Shown piece by piece: positions 8,842 to 18,186 of a DNA stretch of 45,637 nucleotides. Under the pieces are notes generated by a model. It saw only the letters and a program-made list of their open reading frames with translations, was not told the DNA's origin and did not search any database. The stretch lies in contig CAJUQG010000001.1 in the NCBI GenBank assembly GCA_910588025.1, forward strand, positions 97,725 through 143,361. The letters run 5' to 3'. The stretch comes from an uncultured Bacilli bacterium (GTDB lineage: Bacteria; Bacillota_I; Bacilli_A; RF39; UBA660). The position numbers were made by a program, and so were the translations under genes. How positions within the stretch are numbered: the stretch's first letter is position 1; each line of letters begins with the position of its first letter.

Positions 8842-9555
8842 CTAAACGCTTCGTTTACTATTACATTGTAAAACTTCTAAAGGAACTTCATAAGAAATAT
8901 ATTGATTTTGTTGATTCAACAAGCGGATATCTAAATAAAGATCATGACATTGATTCTTTTCGCAAGTACAAGAATAATCATCCAATCGAAACTCTATCAT
9001 AGATAATAAATCAGAAATAGTAGCACCTTCTGTCGGCAACGAATCACTCCCACAAGCACTAATTTTTTGACTTGTCTCTCCAATTTGTTCATATAAAGTA
9101 CAAATCATACCATAATAAAGTTCTTCATTATCCGATAAATACTTTACATCGGAAAGAAAGAGTGACTTTTTTTCTTCATTGTACGCAACGACACCCTTTA
9201 AAGAAAAAGAATCATGTTGACTCTCTAAAGAAGAAAATTGAAAACTATTATCTTGTTTAGGAAATAACCACCAAATTCCTAAAAATAATAGAAATAAAAA
9301 CAACACGCAAAAAAGCCACGTTTTGCTAAATCCTTTTTCTTTTGTCTTAATTTCTCCATTTAATATTTCTTGCAAATCAACTTGAAAATAATTACTTAGT
9401 TCTTTTAATAATTCAATATCAGGAATCCCTCGTCCATTTTCCCATTTACTAACTGCCTGTGAAGTAACATGAAGTTGTTCGGCCAGTTCAGATTGTGTTA
9501 AGTTCAATTTTTTCCGTTGTTCCAAAATAAATTGACCAATTTTCTCTCTGTCCAT
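8842..9555 (-). CDS. XRE-family HTH regulator with C-terminal membrane anchor
   Basis: 237 residues from the Met of MDREKIGQF (9555); an alternative Met at 9567 has no ribosome site. Residues about 5-60 form an HTH_3 domain (LTQSELAEQLHVTSQAVSKWENGRGIPDIELL), followed by a linker, one membrane helix (TWLFCVLFLFLLFLGIWWLF) and an outside domain with several Cys. This layout is a membrane-tethered transcription factor, perhaps sensing an envelope signal. The target is unknown. A TATAAT sits about 20 nt upstream. Confidence 0.8.
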   Translation of the reverse strand: MDREKIGQFILEQRKKLNLTQSELAEQLHVTSQAVSKWENGRGIPDIELLKELSNYFQVDLQEILNGEIKTKEKGFSKTWLFCVLFLFLLFLGIWWLFPKQDNSFQFSSLESQHDSFSLKGVVAYNEEKKSLFLSDVKYLSDNEELYYGMICTLYEQIGETSQKISACGSDSLPTEGATISDLLSMIEFRLDDYSCTCEKNQCHDLYLDIRLLNQQNQYISYEVPLEVLQCNSKRSV

Positions 9556-9601
9556 ATCTTTCACCATACATCATTATAACAAAAAATACAAAAGAAGTGT
9601 A

Positions 9602-10249
9602 TTAAAGTTCATTTTTTTTGATTAAATAAATTTTATTTCCCTTATAAAAGGCATAAAACACTTCAGAAATTGTCAAATTTTTACGTCCCAATTCTCGATC
9701 CAACCAATATTTATTCTTGTGAATGTGCGTCAAAGCTTTCTTCTGTAATTCCCCATCAACAATAAGTGGCATCGGATAATCAGAATGTATACGAAATAAA
9801 TTATATTTAAAAATAGACAGCTTTCCATTCGGTTCCAAAAAAGCATATTCTACTTCTTCAATATTTTTAATACTCTTTTGACGTAAACTAAGTAATAAAT
9901 CATCCATCGAATATCTCTGTTTTACCATCTCTTGATAATTGACACGTCCATTACAAATGATTAAGGATGGTTTTCCTCCAAAAAAAGTTCGAAACATTCG
10001 AGATTTGATACTTACAAAAGCCAGTAATAACTCTAAAAAAACCAAAAGACCTAAAGGCACTACAGTAAGCCAAATAGAATCATTAATATTCTCAATACTA
10101 ATTGCTACCAATTCTGCAATCAATATCGAAACAATTAAATCAATAATTCCCAATTGACCAATTTCTCGTTTTCCCATAATGCGATAAAGTAAAACGATAA
10201 AAAAATAAAAAAAGGTTGTTCTTAAAATTACTTTCAATAACTCTTCCAT
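9602..10249 (-). CDS. YetF-family (DUF421) membrane protein
   Basis: 215 residues. Three N-terminal membrane helices, then the soluble YetF domain. Family hallmarks are visible: LLYRIMGKREIGQLGIIDLIV near 20-40, FGGKPSLIICNGRVNYQEMVKQRYSMDDLL (pattern G+P..LI.NG.i....+...t..dL) and the alpha/beta segment VEYAFLEPNGKLSIFK. Function of the family is poorly defined; in Bacillus some copies are sporulation-associated. Its start faces the divergent plus-strand gene at 10325. Confidence 0.87.
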   Translation of the reverse strand: MEELLKVILRTTFFYFFIVLLYRIMGKREIGQLGIIDLIVSILIAELVAISIENINDSIWLTVVPLGLLVFLELLLAFVSIKSRMFRTFFGGKPSLIICNGRVNYQEMVKQRYSMDDLLLSLRQKSIKNIEEVEYAFLEPNGKLSIFKYNLFRIHSDYPMPLIVDGELQKKALTHIHKNKYWLDRELGRKNLTISEVFYAFYKGNKIYLIKKNEL

Positions 10250-10324
10250 TCTATCACCTAATATTATTATGGTCGAAAGAATATTTTTTTAATCACATCA
10301 TAAAATGAAATAAGTGAGGTTATT

Positions 10325-10690
10325 ATGAAAGATATAAAAAAATATGGGAAACAAATTGCTATTTTCACCGTTACTATTATTTTAAGTTCCTTATTATTTA
10401 GTACATTACAATATTTTCATTTATTAAATGGCAGTATAAATCATATCCTTAGTATGTGCATCATCTTCGGCTTATCTTTTTACTTTGGAACTATAAATGG
10501 CAAAAATGCAAGTAAGAACGGATATTTAGAAGGTCTTAAACTTGGTGGATTAATTCTCCTTCTTTTATTCCTTTCAAACACCATTATGTATGGATTACAT
10601 TTTAAACTTAGCAGTTTCATTTATTATAGTATCATTTTAGCATTATCTGTCGTTGGCGCTATGATTGGAATCAACAAAAAGAAAAAATAA
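10325..10690 (+). CDS. TIGR04086-type four-helix membrane protein
   Basis: 121 residues with four predicted membrane helices (about 12-30, 38-56, 70-90, 96-114) and a basic C-terminus (INKKKK). The mid-protein GYLEGLKLGGLILLL and the closing glycine-rich helix VVGAMIGI match the small TIGR04086/YrzE-like family often found near tgt/yajC in Firmicutes. Ribosome site GTGAGG upstream. Function unknown. It is convergent with the 10706 gene and shares a terminator with it. Confidence 0.72.
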   Translation: MKDIKKYGKQIAIFTVTIILSSLLFSTLQYFHLLNGSINHILSMCIIFGLSFYFGTINGKNASKNGYLEGLKLGGLILLLLFLSNTIMYGLHFKLSSFIYYSIILALSVVGAMIGINKKKK

Positions 10691-10717
10691 AGGCAACGAA
10701 AACCTTTATTTTTTTAT
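10686..10717 (+). terminator. Terminator between convergent genes
   Basis: AATAAAGG (10686-10693) pairs with CCTTTATT (10703-10710) and is followed by a T run on the plus strand. An A run on the 5' side lets it also serve the minus-strand gene. Confidence 0.7.
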
Positions 10718-11011
10718 AGAAACATGATTATTTTCCCAAATTAACACCAAATCATCTTCAAAATAAGTTTTGGTTTGAGGATTAATGACATCTAACAAAT
10801 AACCCTTTTGCTTTAGTTCACCAATTGTAATCTCATCTTGCAAGCATTCATCATTATAAAAACAAGTTTCGGCACTTTCAATAATTTTTTTAGTCGCCAC
10901 TAAATACATTCGTTCTTCATGATTTTTTGTGATTTTTAAAATCGTTGGCAGACCTATAATTACTAAAGAAGCTAAAACTGTTAACCAAAAAGATGTTTTA
11001 ACATTACTCAT
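10706..11011 (-). CDS. Small pilin-like/secreted protein with one N-terminal helix
   Basis: 101 residues starting at MSNVKTSFWL (11011), with GGTGAT upstream; it follows tgt by overlap, so it is co-transcribed. One N-terminal hydrophobic helix (residues 8-25), then a short soluble domain with a Cys pair (ETCFYNDECLQ). The layout resembles a pseudopilin-like or anchored secreted protein, but no type IV prepilin cleavage motif is evident, so I leave it unnamed. Confidence 0.6.
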   Translation of the reverse strand: MSNVKTSFWLTVLASLVIIGLPTILKITKNHEERMYLVATKKIIESAETCFYNDECLQDEITIGELKQKGYLLDVINPQTKTYFEDDLVLIWENNHVSIKK

Positions 11012-12134
11012 GTTTATCACCATAATAATTTTTTACAAAAGTATCTCGATAAGCTAACAAACGATCTTCTGAAATAGCACTTCGTATTTCTTCCATCAAA
11101 TGAACTAAAAAACGAATATTATGAATAGATAATAAGCGTGCCCCAAAAGTTTCATCAGCTGTAATTAAATGTCTAATATAAGCTTTCGTATAAGATTTAC
11201 AAGCATAACAATCACATTCATTACTGATTGGTGAAAAATCTTCTTTATACACAGCATTCTTTAAATTAATTTTGCCATATTTCGTAAGAGCATGACCATG
11301 TCTAGCCAGTCTGGTTGGACTCACACAATCAAAAATATCAACCCCTCGAATAACACCCTCAATCAAATCAATTGGTTCACCAATTCCCATTAAATAACGT
11401 AATTTATTTTCTGGTAAATATGGAATCGAATAGTCAATGGCAGCATACATCTCTTCTTTACTCTCATGATCATTTGCAACTCCCCCAATACTATATCCAT
11501 CAAAATCAAGCTTTACCGTTTCTTTAGCACTAAATTCTCTTAAATCTTTATGAGCTCCACCTTGAACAATCCCAAAAAGCATTTGATTGGAATTACTATG
11601 AGCATCCTTACCACGCTTAGCCCATCTTAAAGTTCGTTCCACACTATTTTTTAAATACATATAATCAGCACGAGCTGGAGGACATTCATCAAAACTCATA
11701 GCAATATCACTATCTAATTTATTTTGAATTTGAATCGATAGTTCAGGAGTTAATAAAAGCTTTTTTCCATCAATATGACTTTTAAAATGCACGCCTTCTT
11801 CACAAATATCTTTTTTCTTATTTTTAGCAAGTGAAAAAACTTGATATCCACCAGAATCTGTTAAAATAGGTCCATCATAATTCATAAACTGATGAAGACC
11901 TCCCGCCTTATTTACAATATCCTCTCCTGGTCTTAACCATAAATGATAAGTATTCGCCAAAATAATTCCCGATTTCATTTCTTTAATTTCTTCCGGACTT
12001 AAAGTTTTTACCGTTGCTTGTGTTCCAACTGGCATAAACATAGGTGTTTCATAAACCTTACCATTATAAACAAACTCTCCCAGTCTTGCTTTTGTATTTT
12101 TTTCTTTCTTCTTTAATTGATATTGAAATTTCAT
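11004..12134 (-). CDS. tgt: Queuine/preQ1 tRNA-guanine transglycosylase
   Basis: Exchanges guanine-34 for preQ1 in tRNAs with GUN anticodons. 376 residues from ATG 12134 (MKFQYQLKKK), with AAGGTGAG just upstream; an earlier Met at 12149 lies within that ribosome site. Catalytic and substrate motifs: DSGGYQVFSL (about 85-94), MSFDECPPARADYMY, GIVQGG, YSIGGVA, and the nucleophile region IFDCVSPTRLARHGHALT. Zinc site CDCYACKSYTKAYIRHL (CxCxxC...H). Normal length and complete. Upstream of the small 10706 gene in one transcript. Confidence 0.96.
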   Translation of the reverse strand: MKFQYQLKKKEKNTKARLGEFVYNGKVYETPMFMPVGTQATVKTLSPEEIKEMKSGIILANTYHLWLRPGEDIVNKAGGLHQFMNYDGPILTDSGGYQVFSLAKNKKKDICEEGVHFKSHIDGKKLLLTPELSIQIQNKLDSDIAMSFDECPPARADYMYLKNSVERTLRWAKRGKDAHSNSNQMLFGIVQGGAHKDLREFSAKETVKLDFDGYSIGGVANDHESKEEMYAAIDYSIPYLPENKLRYLMGIGEPIDLIEGVIRGVDIFDCVSPTRLARHGHALTKYGKINLKNAVYKEDFSPISNECDCYACKSYTKAYIRHLITADETFGARLLSIHNIRFLVHLMEEIRSAISEDRLLAYRDTFVKNYYGDKHE

Positions 12135-12181
12135 GCTACTCACCTTCATTATTATATCAAAGAAAACTTATTTCTCAAAAA

Positions 12182-12200
12182 AAAGAACTTCTAGTTCTTT
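12182..12200 (-). terminator. Terminator downstream of hisS
   Basis: Minus-strand stem AAAGAACT / AGTTCTTT with a 3-nt loop and a following T run; it overlaps the hisS stop codon. Confidence 0.75.
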
Positions 12201-13503
12201 AAAAATTTTGAATCAAAGATGCAATTTCATCATAAGCATCGATTGCAAAAACATGAGTTGACCCATCTTGAAAACATTTTAAAGTAATTTCTCCTTTAGA
12301 TACTTCGTCCTCACCTAAAACAACTGCATACGAAATTCCTAAACGATCAATCGAATTTAAAATTTTATTTAATTTACGCTCATGATATTGAATATCTACA
12401 TGAACTCCACGTTTACGTAATTCATAAGCGAGCAAAAAAGCTTCTGTTTTTGTTCCAAGTGGTATCAAAAATAAATCAATTAAGGATTCACTTTTTTTCG
12501 TCTCATGTTCTTTTACCACTTCTACAATGGCATCTAATCCAAAACTACACCCCACAGCAGGATATTCATTCCCATCAGCAATAAAATTAGTGATAATCTT
12601 ATCATATCTTCCACCACCACCAATAGCTGAAGTTACTTTACTATCATGAGCGAACACTTCAAAAACAGTTCCAGTATAAATATTGAGACCACGAGCCAAT
12701 GTTAAATCAATATTTGCTTGTTTATGAATACCAGCCTTACTTAAATATGCTTCTACTTCCTTTAATTCCTGAATTCCTTTTTGAATCAATTCATTGGCAT
12801 CATGAGAAAACTTTTCCACAACCCCCTCAAAGCCCAAACGAAAATATTCATAAAGCTTTTCAATTTGTTCCATTGTAATTCCACAAGCAAGGAATTCTTT
12901 GATAATTTCTTCTTTCGTTAACTTTTTAAATTTATCAATTACTGTGATTACATCTACCATCTGTTCATCTGTTACGCCACAAACTTGCAATAAACCTGTC
13001 ATTAATTTTCGATTATTATAATCAATCGTACAAGAAATATTTAAACGTTCAAAGGCCATAACGTACAAACTAATTAATTCGGCATCAATCAAAACATCTT
13101 GAACCCCAACCACATCGACATCACATTGAATAAATTCTCGATTTCTTCCAACTTTCACTGGACCATCACGAAAAACTTTCCCAATTTCATAACGTTTAAA
13201 AGGCAGTGTCAAATCCTTAGTCAAAGTAATTAATTTAGCAAATGGAACCGTTAAATCATAACGTAAAGCTAAATTTCTTTCTCCTTGATCTGAAAGCTGA
13301 TAAACCTCTTTTAAGATTTCCGCTCCTCCCCCATACTTACTAGCTAAAACATCATAATAACAAAGGGTCGGTGTCACAACGGGTAAATATCCGAATGATT
13401 CAAACACTTCCGTCAAAACATTTGTAACATGATTGCGAATAATTTGCTCTTTAGGTAAATAATCAAAAGTTCCTTTCACATTTTTTATCTCAATTTCTTT
13501 CAT
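12199..13503 (-). CDS. hisS: Histidyl-tRNA synthetase
   Basis: Charges tRNA-His in the cytoplasm. 434 residues, class II aminoacyl-tRNA synthetase. Motif 1 region near YDVLASKYGGGAEILKEVYQ; motif 2 GKVFRDGPVKVGRNREFIQCDVD; the HisRS-specific LARGLNIYTGTVFEV; and motif 3 SAIGGGGRYDKI ... AVGCSFGLDAIVEV, then the anticodon-binding domain (FLIPLGTKTEAFLLAYELR). Own promoter 100 nt upstream. Complete and typical. Confidence 0.96.
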   Translation of the reverse strand: MKEIEIKNVKGTFDYLPKEQIIRNHVTNVLTEVFESFGYLPVVTPTLCYYDVLASKYGGGAEILKEVYQLSDQGERNLALRYDLTVPFAKLITLTKDLTLPFKRYEIGKVFRDGPVKVGRNREFIQCDVDVVGVQDVLIDAELISLYVMAFERLNISCTIDYNNRKLMTGLLQVCGVTDEQMVDVITVIDKFKKLTKEEIIKEFLACGITMEQIEKLYEYFRLGFEGVVEKFSHDANELIQKGIQELKEVEAYLSKAGIHKQANIDLTLARGLNIYTGTVFEVFAHDSKVTSAIGGGGRYDKIITNFIADGNEYPAVGCSFGLDAIVEVVKEHETKKSESLIDLFLIPLGTKTEAFLLAYELRKRGVHVDIQYHERKLNKILNSIDRLGISYAVVLGEDEVSKGEITLKCFQDGSTHVFAIDAYDEIASLIQNF

Positions 13504-13605
13504 AACCTGTTCTCCTTCAAAATTTTACTTTTATAAAAAACATTAAAAATTCGTACATGCCCTCTCATCAAGTGCCACAATATCTATCTTTTTTCTCTAA
13601 ATCCG

Positions 13606-13634
13606 AGTATATAAAGATTTATTTCATTTGTCAA
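13606..13634 (-). promoter_or_regulatory. Promoter of hisS with a ~100-nt leader
   Basis: TTGACA (13629-13634), a 17-nt spacer and TATACT (13606-13611) on the minus strand. The leader to the hisS ATG is about 95 nt and ends in AAGGAGAAC. I see no T-box signature in it. Confidence 0.8.
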
Positions 13635-13658
13635 GATAGCGTATTTTTTAAATCAAAC

Positions 13659-14867
13659 TCAAGAATGATGTTCAATTTTATCCCAAGAAACATTCTTTTG
13701 AAATAGGGATAAAAGAAACACATAAACATAAGAAAATAAAAAAAGAGGATGATACCAAACAACGGACCAGAAAAAAGACTGCTTAAATTGTAATTTTTCT
13801 CTTTCTTGCCACAATAGCATCAACGTTCCAAAAGCTAATATAGCATAGATTAAAATCAAGAAAACAAAAAATAAGAAAAGCGCTAAAAGATTCGTTTGAC
13901 ATACAAATTGGACGAGCAAAAAAAACAAGAAACAGAAAATTCCAAGAACTAAACTAATAACCATTTGAATTCCATAAAGATTTGCATACATAGAACCCTT
14001 ATTAATTGGATTTAGAGCCAATGCTCGGCGATATTTGCGCATCGCTAAAAAATAATTGTGAAAATATCCTCGAATCCAACGTTTTCGTTGTAAAACACTT
14101 TGCGAAAAACTTGTCGGTTGCTCATCATAAAAAATCGCCTTTTCATTATAATTCATACTAATTTGATGCAACGTCGCATAATGACTTAACTCAACATCCT
14201 CGGTCAAACTATGAAATGGATAAGTTTTCCACTCTTTAATATATTTCCCATGAATATAAAACCCTGTACCTGACAACATTAAATTTTTTTGATACTTCAA
14301 ATTACTTTTATTAATCCATTCATTGATAAACGTATAAGTAAGACCAGCTGCAATCGGTAACACTCCCTGACCATTTTTTAAATTTCGATACCCCGTACTA
14401 ATTCCATACCCTTTCAAATAATCAATCTCCATCTCTTCAAGAAAATGACAATCCAACACATTATCTGCATCAAAAATAAAATAGGCATCATAATAAATAT
14501 CTTTTTCCACCAAAAATTCAATGGCCTCTTGAAGCGCATACCCTTTACTCTTTAACTCCAAATGCTTTCGTACAATAACCGAAGCGCCATATTTCTTACA
14601 AATTTTTACCGTTGCATCTCTCTTATCTTCTACAATGACGAAAACATCTTTCATAAAAACCTTTCGTGTTTGATTATGAATACTTTGTAAAATTCCTTCT
14701 ATCACTCTAGATTCATCACGTGCGGGAATAAGAATGGCAAACTTAGGATGATTATTGATTTCCGTTTCCCAACGATACTCATTTTGCTTTCTTGTCCAAA
14801 ATAGAAAAAAAGCAAGTACAATTCCTACAACTAAAAAAAAGCAAGAGAAAAAAAGGCAACAAATCAT
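13659..14867 (-). CDS. Membrane glycosyltransferase family 2
   Basis: 402 residues. N-terminal membrane helix, then a GT-A catalytic domain: FAILIPARDESRVIEGIL (about 42-60), FDADNVLD (the DxD metal site, about 133-140), LTEDVELSHY (the ED base) and QRKRWIRGYF (the QxxRW motif of processive synthases such as cellulose or hyaluronan synthase), followed by three or four C-terminal membrane helices. It probably polymerises or transfers a sugar at the inner membrane face with export coupling; product unknown. It overlaps the upstream PF06541-type gene by 4 nt. Confidence 0.87.
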   Translation of the reverse strand: MICCLFFSCFFLVVGIVLAFFLFWTRKQNEYRWETEINNHPKFAILIPARDESRVIEGILQSIHNQTRKVFMKDVFVIVEDKRDATVKICKKYGASVIVRKHLELKSKGYALQEAIEFLVEKDIYYDAYFIFDADNVLDCHFLEEMEIDYLKGYGISTGYRNLKNGQGVLPIAAGLTYTFINEWINKSNLKYQKNLMLSGTGFYIHGKYIKEWKTYPFHSLTEDVELSHYATLHQISMNYNEKAIFYDEQPTSFSQSVLQRKRWIRGYFHNYFLAMRKYRRALALNPINKGSMYANLYGIQMVISLVLGIFCFLFFLLVQFVCQTNLLALFLFFVFLILIYAILAFGTLMLLWQEREKLQFKQSFFWSVVWYHPLFLFSYVYVFLLSLFQKNVSWDKIEHHS

Positions 14868-15541
14868 TGTGGAACCTCTATTAATTTCATATTAGTATAA
14901 TACTTTTTTAATACCTCATCGCCATAATATTTATCAAAAAATTCCCCAACAAACGTAATTGGTGCATACCCTCGTACCCGAAACATTTGGCGAAATAAAG
15001 CCCCCCACGATACTGTAAAATCTAAAATCAATAATACCAAGCATACATTTGTAAAAATAATAGCAAACTTTTTAGGAAAAGATTCTATCAACAAAGACAA
15101 CGTAGGATATACTACTTTAGCAAACAATAGAGCTAAAAGACCCCAAACAATCATATATGGAATCGTTGTTCGACCATTAATATTTAAAAAGGCATCACTA
15201 TAATCCCAAGAAATAGTATGTAAAAACGTTTCTTGTAAAAAACTAATTCCGTACTCAAAGATTCCTCCAATCAAAGCTCCCTCTAAAAATGTTTTAAAAT
15301 TACTTTTTGGTTTCGATAAAAGTAAAACGGTAAACAAAACTGCACCTGCGCCATATACTGGACTAATTGGCCCATAAATCACCCCACGACGTAATTGCCA
15401 AACCAACTCATGATGATAATGATAATGAATAAAAACATTCAAAATCTGTTCATAATACGCCCCAAAAATAGAGCCTAATAAAAAAATCCAAAATAATTTA
15501 TGAAAACAAATCCCTGAAGCAAACTTTTTTTCTTTCTTCAT
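14864..15541 (-). CDS. Putative ABC-transporter type IV membrane protein (CmpB-like, PF06541-type)
   Basis: 225 residues with about five membrane helices. The motif LRRGVIYGPISPVYGAGAVL (family RRG.iYGPf.PiYG.Ga) and the later helices around GGIFEYGISFLQE and WDYSDAFLNINGR identify the family annotated as putative ABC-transporter type IV. The transported substrate and even the transport role are uncertain. Translationally coupled with the downstream glycosyltransferase, suggesting a joint envelope-glycan function (inference). Confidence 0.8.
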   Translation of the reverse strand: MKKEKKFASGICFHKLFWIFLLGSIFGAYYEQILNVFIHYHYHHELVWQLRRGVIYGPISPVYGAGAVLFTVLLLSKPKSNFKTFLEGALIGGIFEYGISFLQETFLHTISWDYSDAFLNINGRTTIPYMIVWGLLALLFAKVVYPTLSLLIESFPKKFAIIFTNVCLVLLILDFTVSWGALFRQMFRVRGYAPITFVGEFFDKYYGDEVLKKYYTNMKLIEVPQ

Positions 15542-15603
15542 ACTACCCTCATTAATTTCTAATACTATTCTAACACACTTTAGAATATTTTTGACACAAA
15601 AAA

Positions 15604-15621
15604 AGAACTACTTAAAGTTCT
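15604..15621 (-). terminator. Terminator after the 15612 gene
   Basis: Minus-strand stem AGAACT / AGTTCT with a T run, overlapping the 3' end of the coding sequence. Confidence 0.6.
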
Positions 15622-16781
15622 ACTTTTCTTGTAAGGTTACCATTTACAAATAAATTAGTATAAGCTTCCTTCATTTTTAAATATTCTTCTTGTATCATCA
15701 AACAATATGTCTCGTAATCAGATTTAGAATCTTCAAAAACAGCTTCTTCTAAAATATCTTGTATCTCTTCTTGTGCTTTTTTTATAATTTCATAATAATA
15801 TGGAATCATAATTTTTAAATCCAATACAAGACGAGACATTTCGAAATATTTTTCTTCCTCTACATTACTTAAGCATGTTCTTAAAACTTCTACTTTCTTT
15901 TGCTCTAAAAGCACATTATTTTGACAAATGACACTACGTAGTAAAGATATTCCGAAATCTGTTCCATAACAAAAGCCAAATAAATCTTTAAGTTCTATTA
16001 GTTCTTCATCATTCAAAAATTTCTTGATTTTTTTGCCATCCCAAAGTTCATGCAAACGAAATAATTTCTCTTTTCGTACCTTAGGATCATTGAGTTTATT
16101 TAATGAAGGAACAGGAGATTTTATATAAACCATTTCTTTTTTTACTTGTGGTTGTAATAATAAATCTCGATATCTCTTAGAAATATGCCATTTTTTTAAG
16201 ATTTGATCAGAATTTAATCTTCCATTTTCACTTGGATTCCCTAAATAATTCATTAAAGTAAATGAATCCTGTTGCTTCTGATAAAAATCTTCTCTAAAAG
16301 AAACAGGTTCTGTCTTCTTTTTACCACGATTCATTGAATCAGTAATACCAAGCATTTTATTTCTTTCTAAAATATAACGGTATGTATATTCATAAAGCCC
16401 TACATTTTGTGAATTCTTAAAAAATTTATGATGTTGTTTTAAATACCAATTTAAAAATTGAATACGCTCTTTCACACTTAATTTTAGAGTATTCTCTTCA
16501 TTAGCTATTTCCTTTGGAATGTTACTTTGAGAAAACTTATATTGAAAAATTTCTTCGATCAAACGAAAATCACTAATTTCTTCTAAATACGAAAAAACAA
16601 AAGGTAGTTTTTCATGAAAACACTCAAGCAACATTTGTAACTCATCTAACTTCATATGTTTTAATTGCGCTTCAGGATCAGTCCAATATAAAAGACCAAT
16701 TTGTGATTTTTCAAGATCTACTTTTTTTGTATATAATAACGCATAAAATGTTGCATATACTTGATTAATATTTTTTTCCAT
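15612..16781 (-). CDS. Hypothetical cytoplasmic protein
   Basis: 389 residues, largely helical and charged, with no signal peptide or membrane segment. I recognise no domain. It lies 16 nt downstream of glyQS and may be read from the same T-box transcript. It has similar composition to its neighbours, so nothing suggests recent transfer. It resembles the smaller orphan at 19473 only in general character (long helices, many aromatic residues). Confidence 0.6.
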   Translation of the reverse strand: MEKNINQVYATFYALLYTKKVDLEKSQIGLLYWTDPEAQLKHMKLDELQMLLECFHEKLPFVFSYLEEISDFRLIEEIFQYKFSQSNIPKEIANEENTLKLSVKERIQFLNWYLKQHHKFFKNSQNVGLYEYTYRYILERNKMLGITDSMNRGKKKTEPVSFREDFYQKQQDSFTLMNYLGNPSENGRLNSDQILKKWHISKRYRDLLLQPQVKKEMVYIKSPVPSLNKLNDPKVRKEKLFRLHELWDGKKIKKFLNDEELIELKDLFGFCYGTDFGISLLRSVICQNNVLLEQKKVEVLRTCLSNVEEEKYFEMSRLVLDLKIMIPYYYEIIKKAQEEIQDILEEAVFEDSKSDYETYCLMIQEEYLKMKEAYTNLFVNGNLTRKVEL

Positions 16782-16797
16782 AACCCACCTACTTTTC

Positions 16798-18186
16798 TTA
16801 AAATTGTATTTGCTCTTCTATATATTTTGATAAATCAGCAATTGGTATCGTAACCTGTTTCATCGTATCACGATCCCTTACTGTAACAGTTTTATTCTCT
16901 ATACTTTCATCATCCACCGTTACACAAAAAGGCGTACCAATTGCATCACTTCTACGATAACGTTTACCAATACTACCTGCTTCATCATAAGAAACTTGAT
17001 AATATTTCGCCAAATTACCATAAATTTCTTTAGCTAAATCACCATGAACTTTTTTTACAAGTGGTAAAATCGTTACCTTAACTGGTGCTAAATAAGGATG
17101 AAGTTTTAAAACAACACGTTCTTCTCCTTCCACCATTTCCTTTTGATAGGCATCTGTTAAAATTGCTAACACAAGCCTGTCTAATCCCACACTTGGTTCA
17201 ATGACATAAGGAATATATTTCTCATTGGTTTCCGTATCTAAGTATCTTAAATCATTTCCAGAATAATCTTGATGTACTGTCAAATCATAATCAGTTCTGT
17301 CAGCAATTCCCCATAACTCATCAAATCCATGATAATAACGATATTGAATATCTGTCGTCGCAACCGAATAAAAAACTAACTCTTCTTTTTTATGATCATG
17401 AAATCTTAAATTTTCTTTAGACAAGCCTAAACTTAACAAAAAGTCCATACAATAGCTTTTATAATAACCAAACCATTCTAAGTCCTCTCCTGGTTTACAA
17501 AAGAATTCTAGTTCCATTTGCTCAAATTCACGAGTACGGAAAGTAAAATTTCCTGGTGTAATTTCATTTCGAAAAGCCTTACCTGTTTGACCAATTCCAA
17601 AAGGAAGTTTAAGTCTCATACTACGTTGAACATTTAAAAAATTAACGAAAATTCCTTGTGCTGTTTCTGGTCTTAAATAAACAACTGCTTTCGCATCCTC
17701 TGTAACTCCTTGAAACGTTTTAAACATAGTATTAAATTCACGAATTTCCGTAAAATCGCTCTTACCACATTTAGGACAAGGAATATGAGCTTCTTTTATA
17801 AAACTTTCTAATTTTTCTTTACTCCAACCATCACTGGATTCATCAATTTCTTTCTGACTTAAATATTCATCAACAATTTTATCAGCCCGAAACCGATTTT
17901 TACATTGTTTACAGTCCATTAAAGGATCACTAAAATTTGCTACATGTCCAGTTGCTTCCCATGTTTTAGGATTCATCAAAATAGCACTATTCATTCCATA
18001 ATTATATGGATTTTCTTGAATAAATTTTTTCCACCACGCTTGACGTACATTCTCCTTTAAACTAGCTCCCAAAGGACCATAATCAAACGTATTAGAAAGT
18101 CCTCCATAAATTTCACTACCTTGAAAAATATATCCATATTGCTTACAAAAATTAACCAATTCTTCCATTTGTTTCACTTGATTCAT
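16798..18186 (-). CDS. glyQS: Glycyl-tRNA synthetase (single-chain, alpha2 type)
   Basis: 462 residues from ATG 18186 (MNQVKQMEELV), preceded by GGAGAGAG; upstream in-frame Mets lie inside the GNAT gene. Class II core: the start region IFQGSEIYGGLSNTFDYGPLG, a zinc insertion (CKQCKNRF ... CPKCGKSDF), RPETAQGIFVNF, motif 2 FRNEITPGNFTFRTREFEQMELEFF, motif 3 GLDRLVLAIL, then the anticodon-binding domain (VTILPLVKKVH). Bacillus and Mollicutes type rather than the two-subunit GlyQ/GlyS. Third gene of the T-box operon, which fits glycine control. Confidence 0.96.
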   Translation of the reverse strand: MNQVKQMEELVNFCKQYGYIFQGSEIYGGLSNTFDYGPLGASLKENVRQAWWKKFIQENPYNYGMNSAILMNPKTWEATGHVANFSDPLMDCKQCKNRFRADKIVDEYLSQKEIDESSDGWSKEKLESFIKEAHIPCPKCGKSDFTEIREFNTMFKTFQGVTEDAKAVVYLRPETAQGIFVNFLNVQRSMRLKLPFGIGQTGKAFRNEITPGNFTFRTREFEQMELEFFCKPGEDLEWFGYYKSYCMDFLLSLGLSKENLRFHDHKKEELVFYSVATTDIQYRYYHGFDELWGIADRTDYDLTVHQDYSGNDLRYLDTETNEKYIPYVIEPSVGLDRLVLAILTDAYQKEMVEGEERVVLKLHPYLAPVKVTILPLVKKVHGDLAKEIYGNLAKYYQVSYDEAGSIGKRYRRSDAIGTPFCVTVDDESIENKTVTVRDRDTMKQVTIPIADLSKYIEEQIQF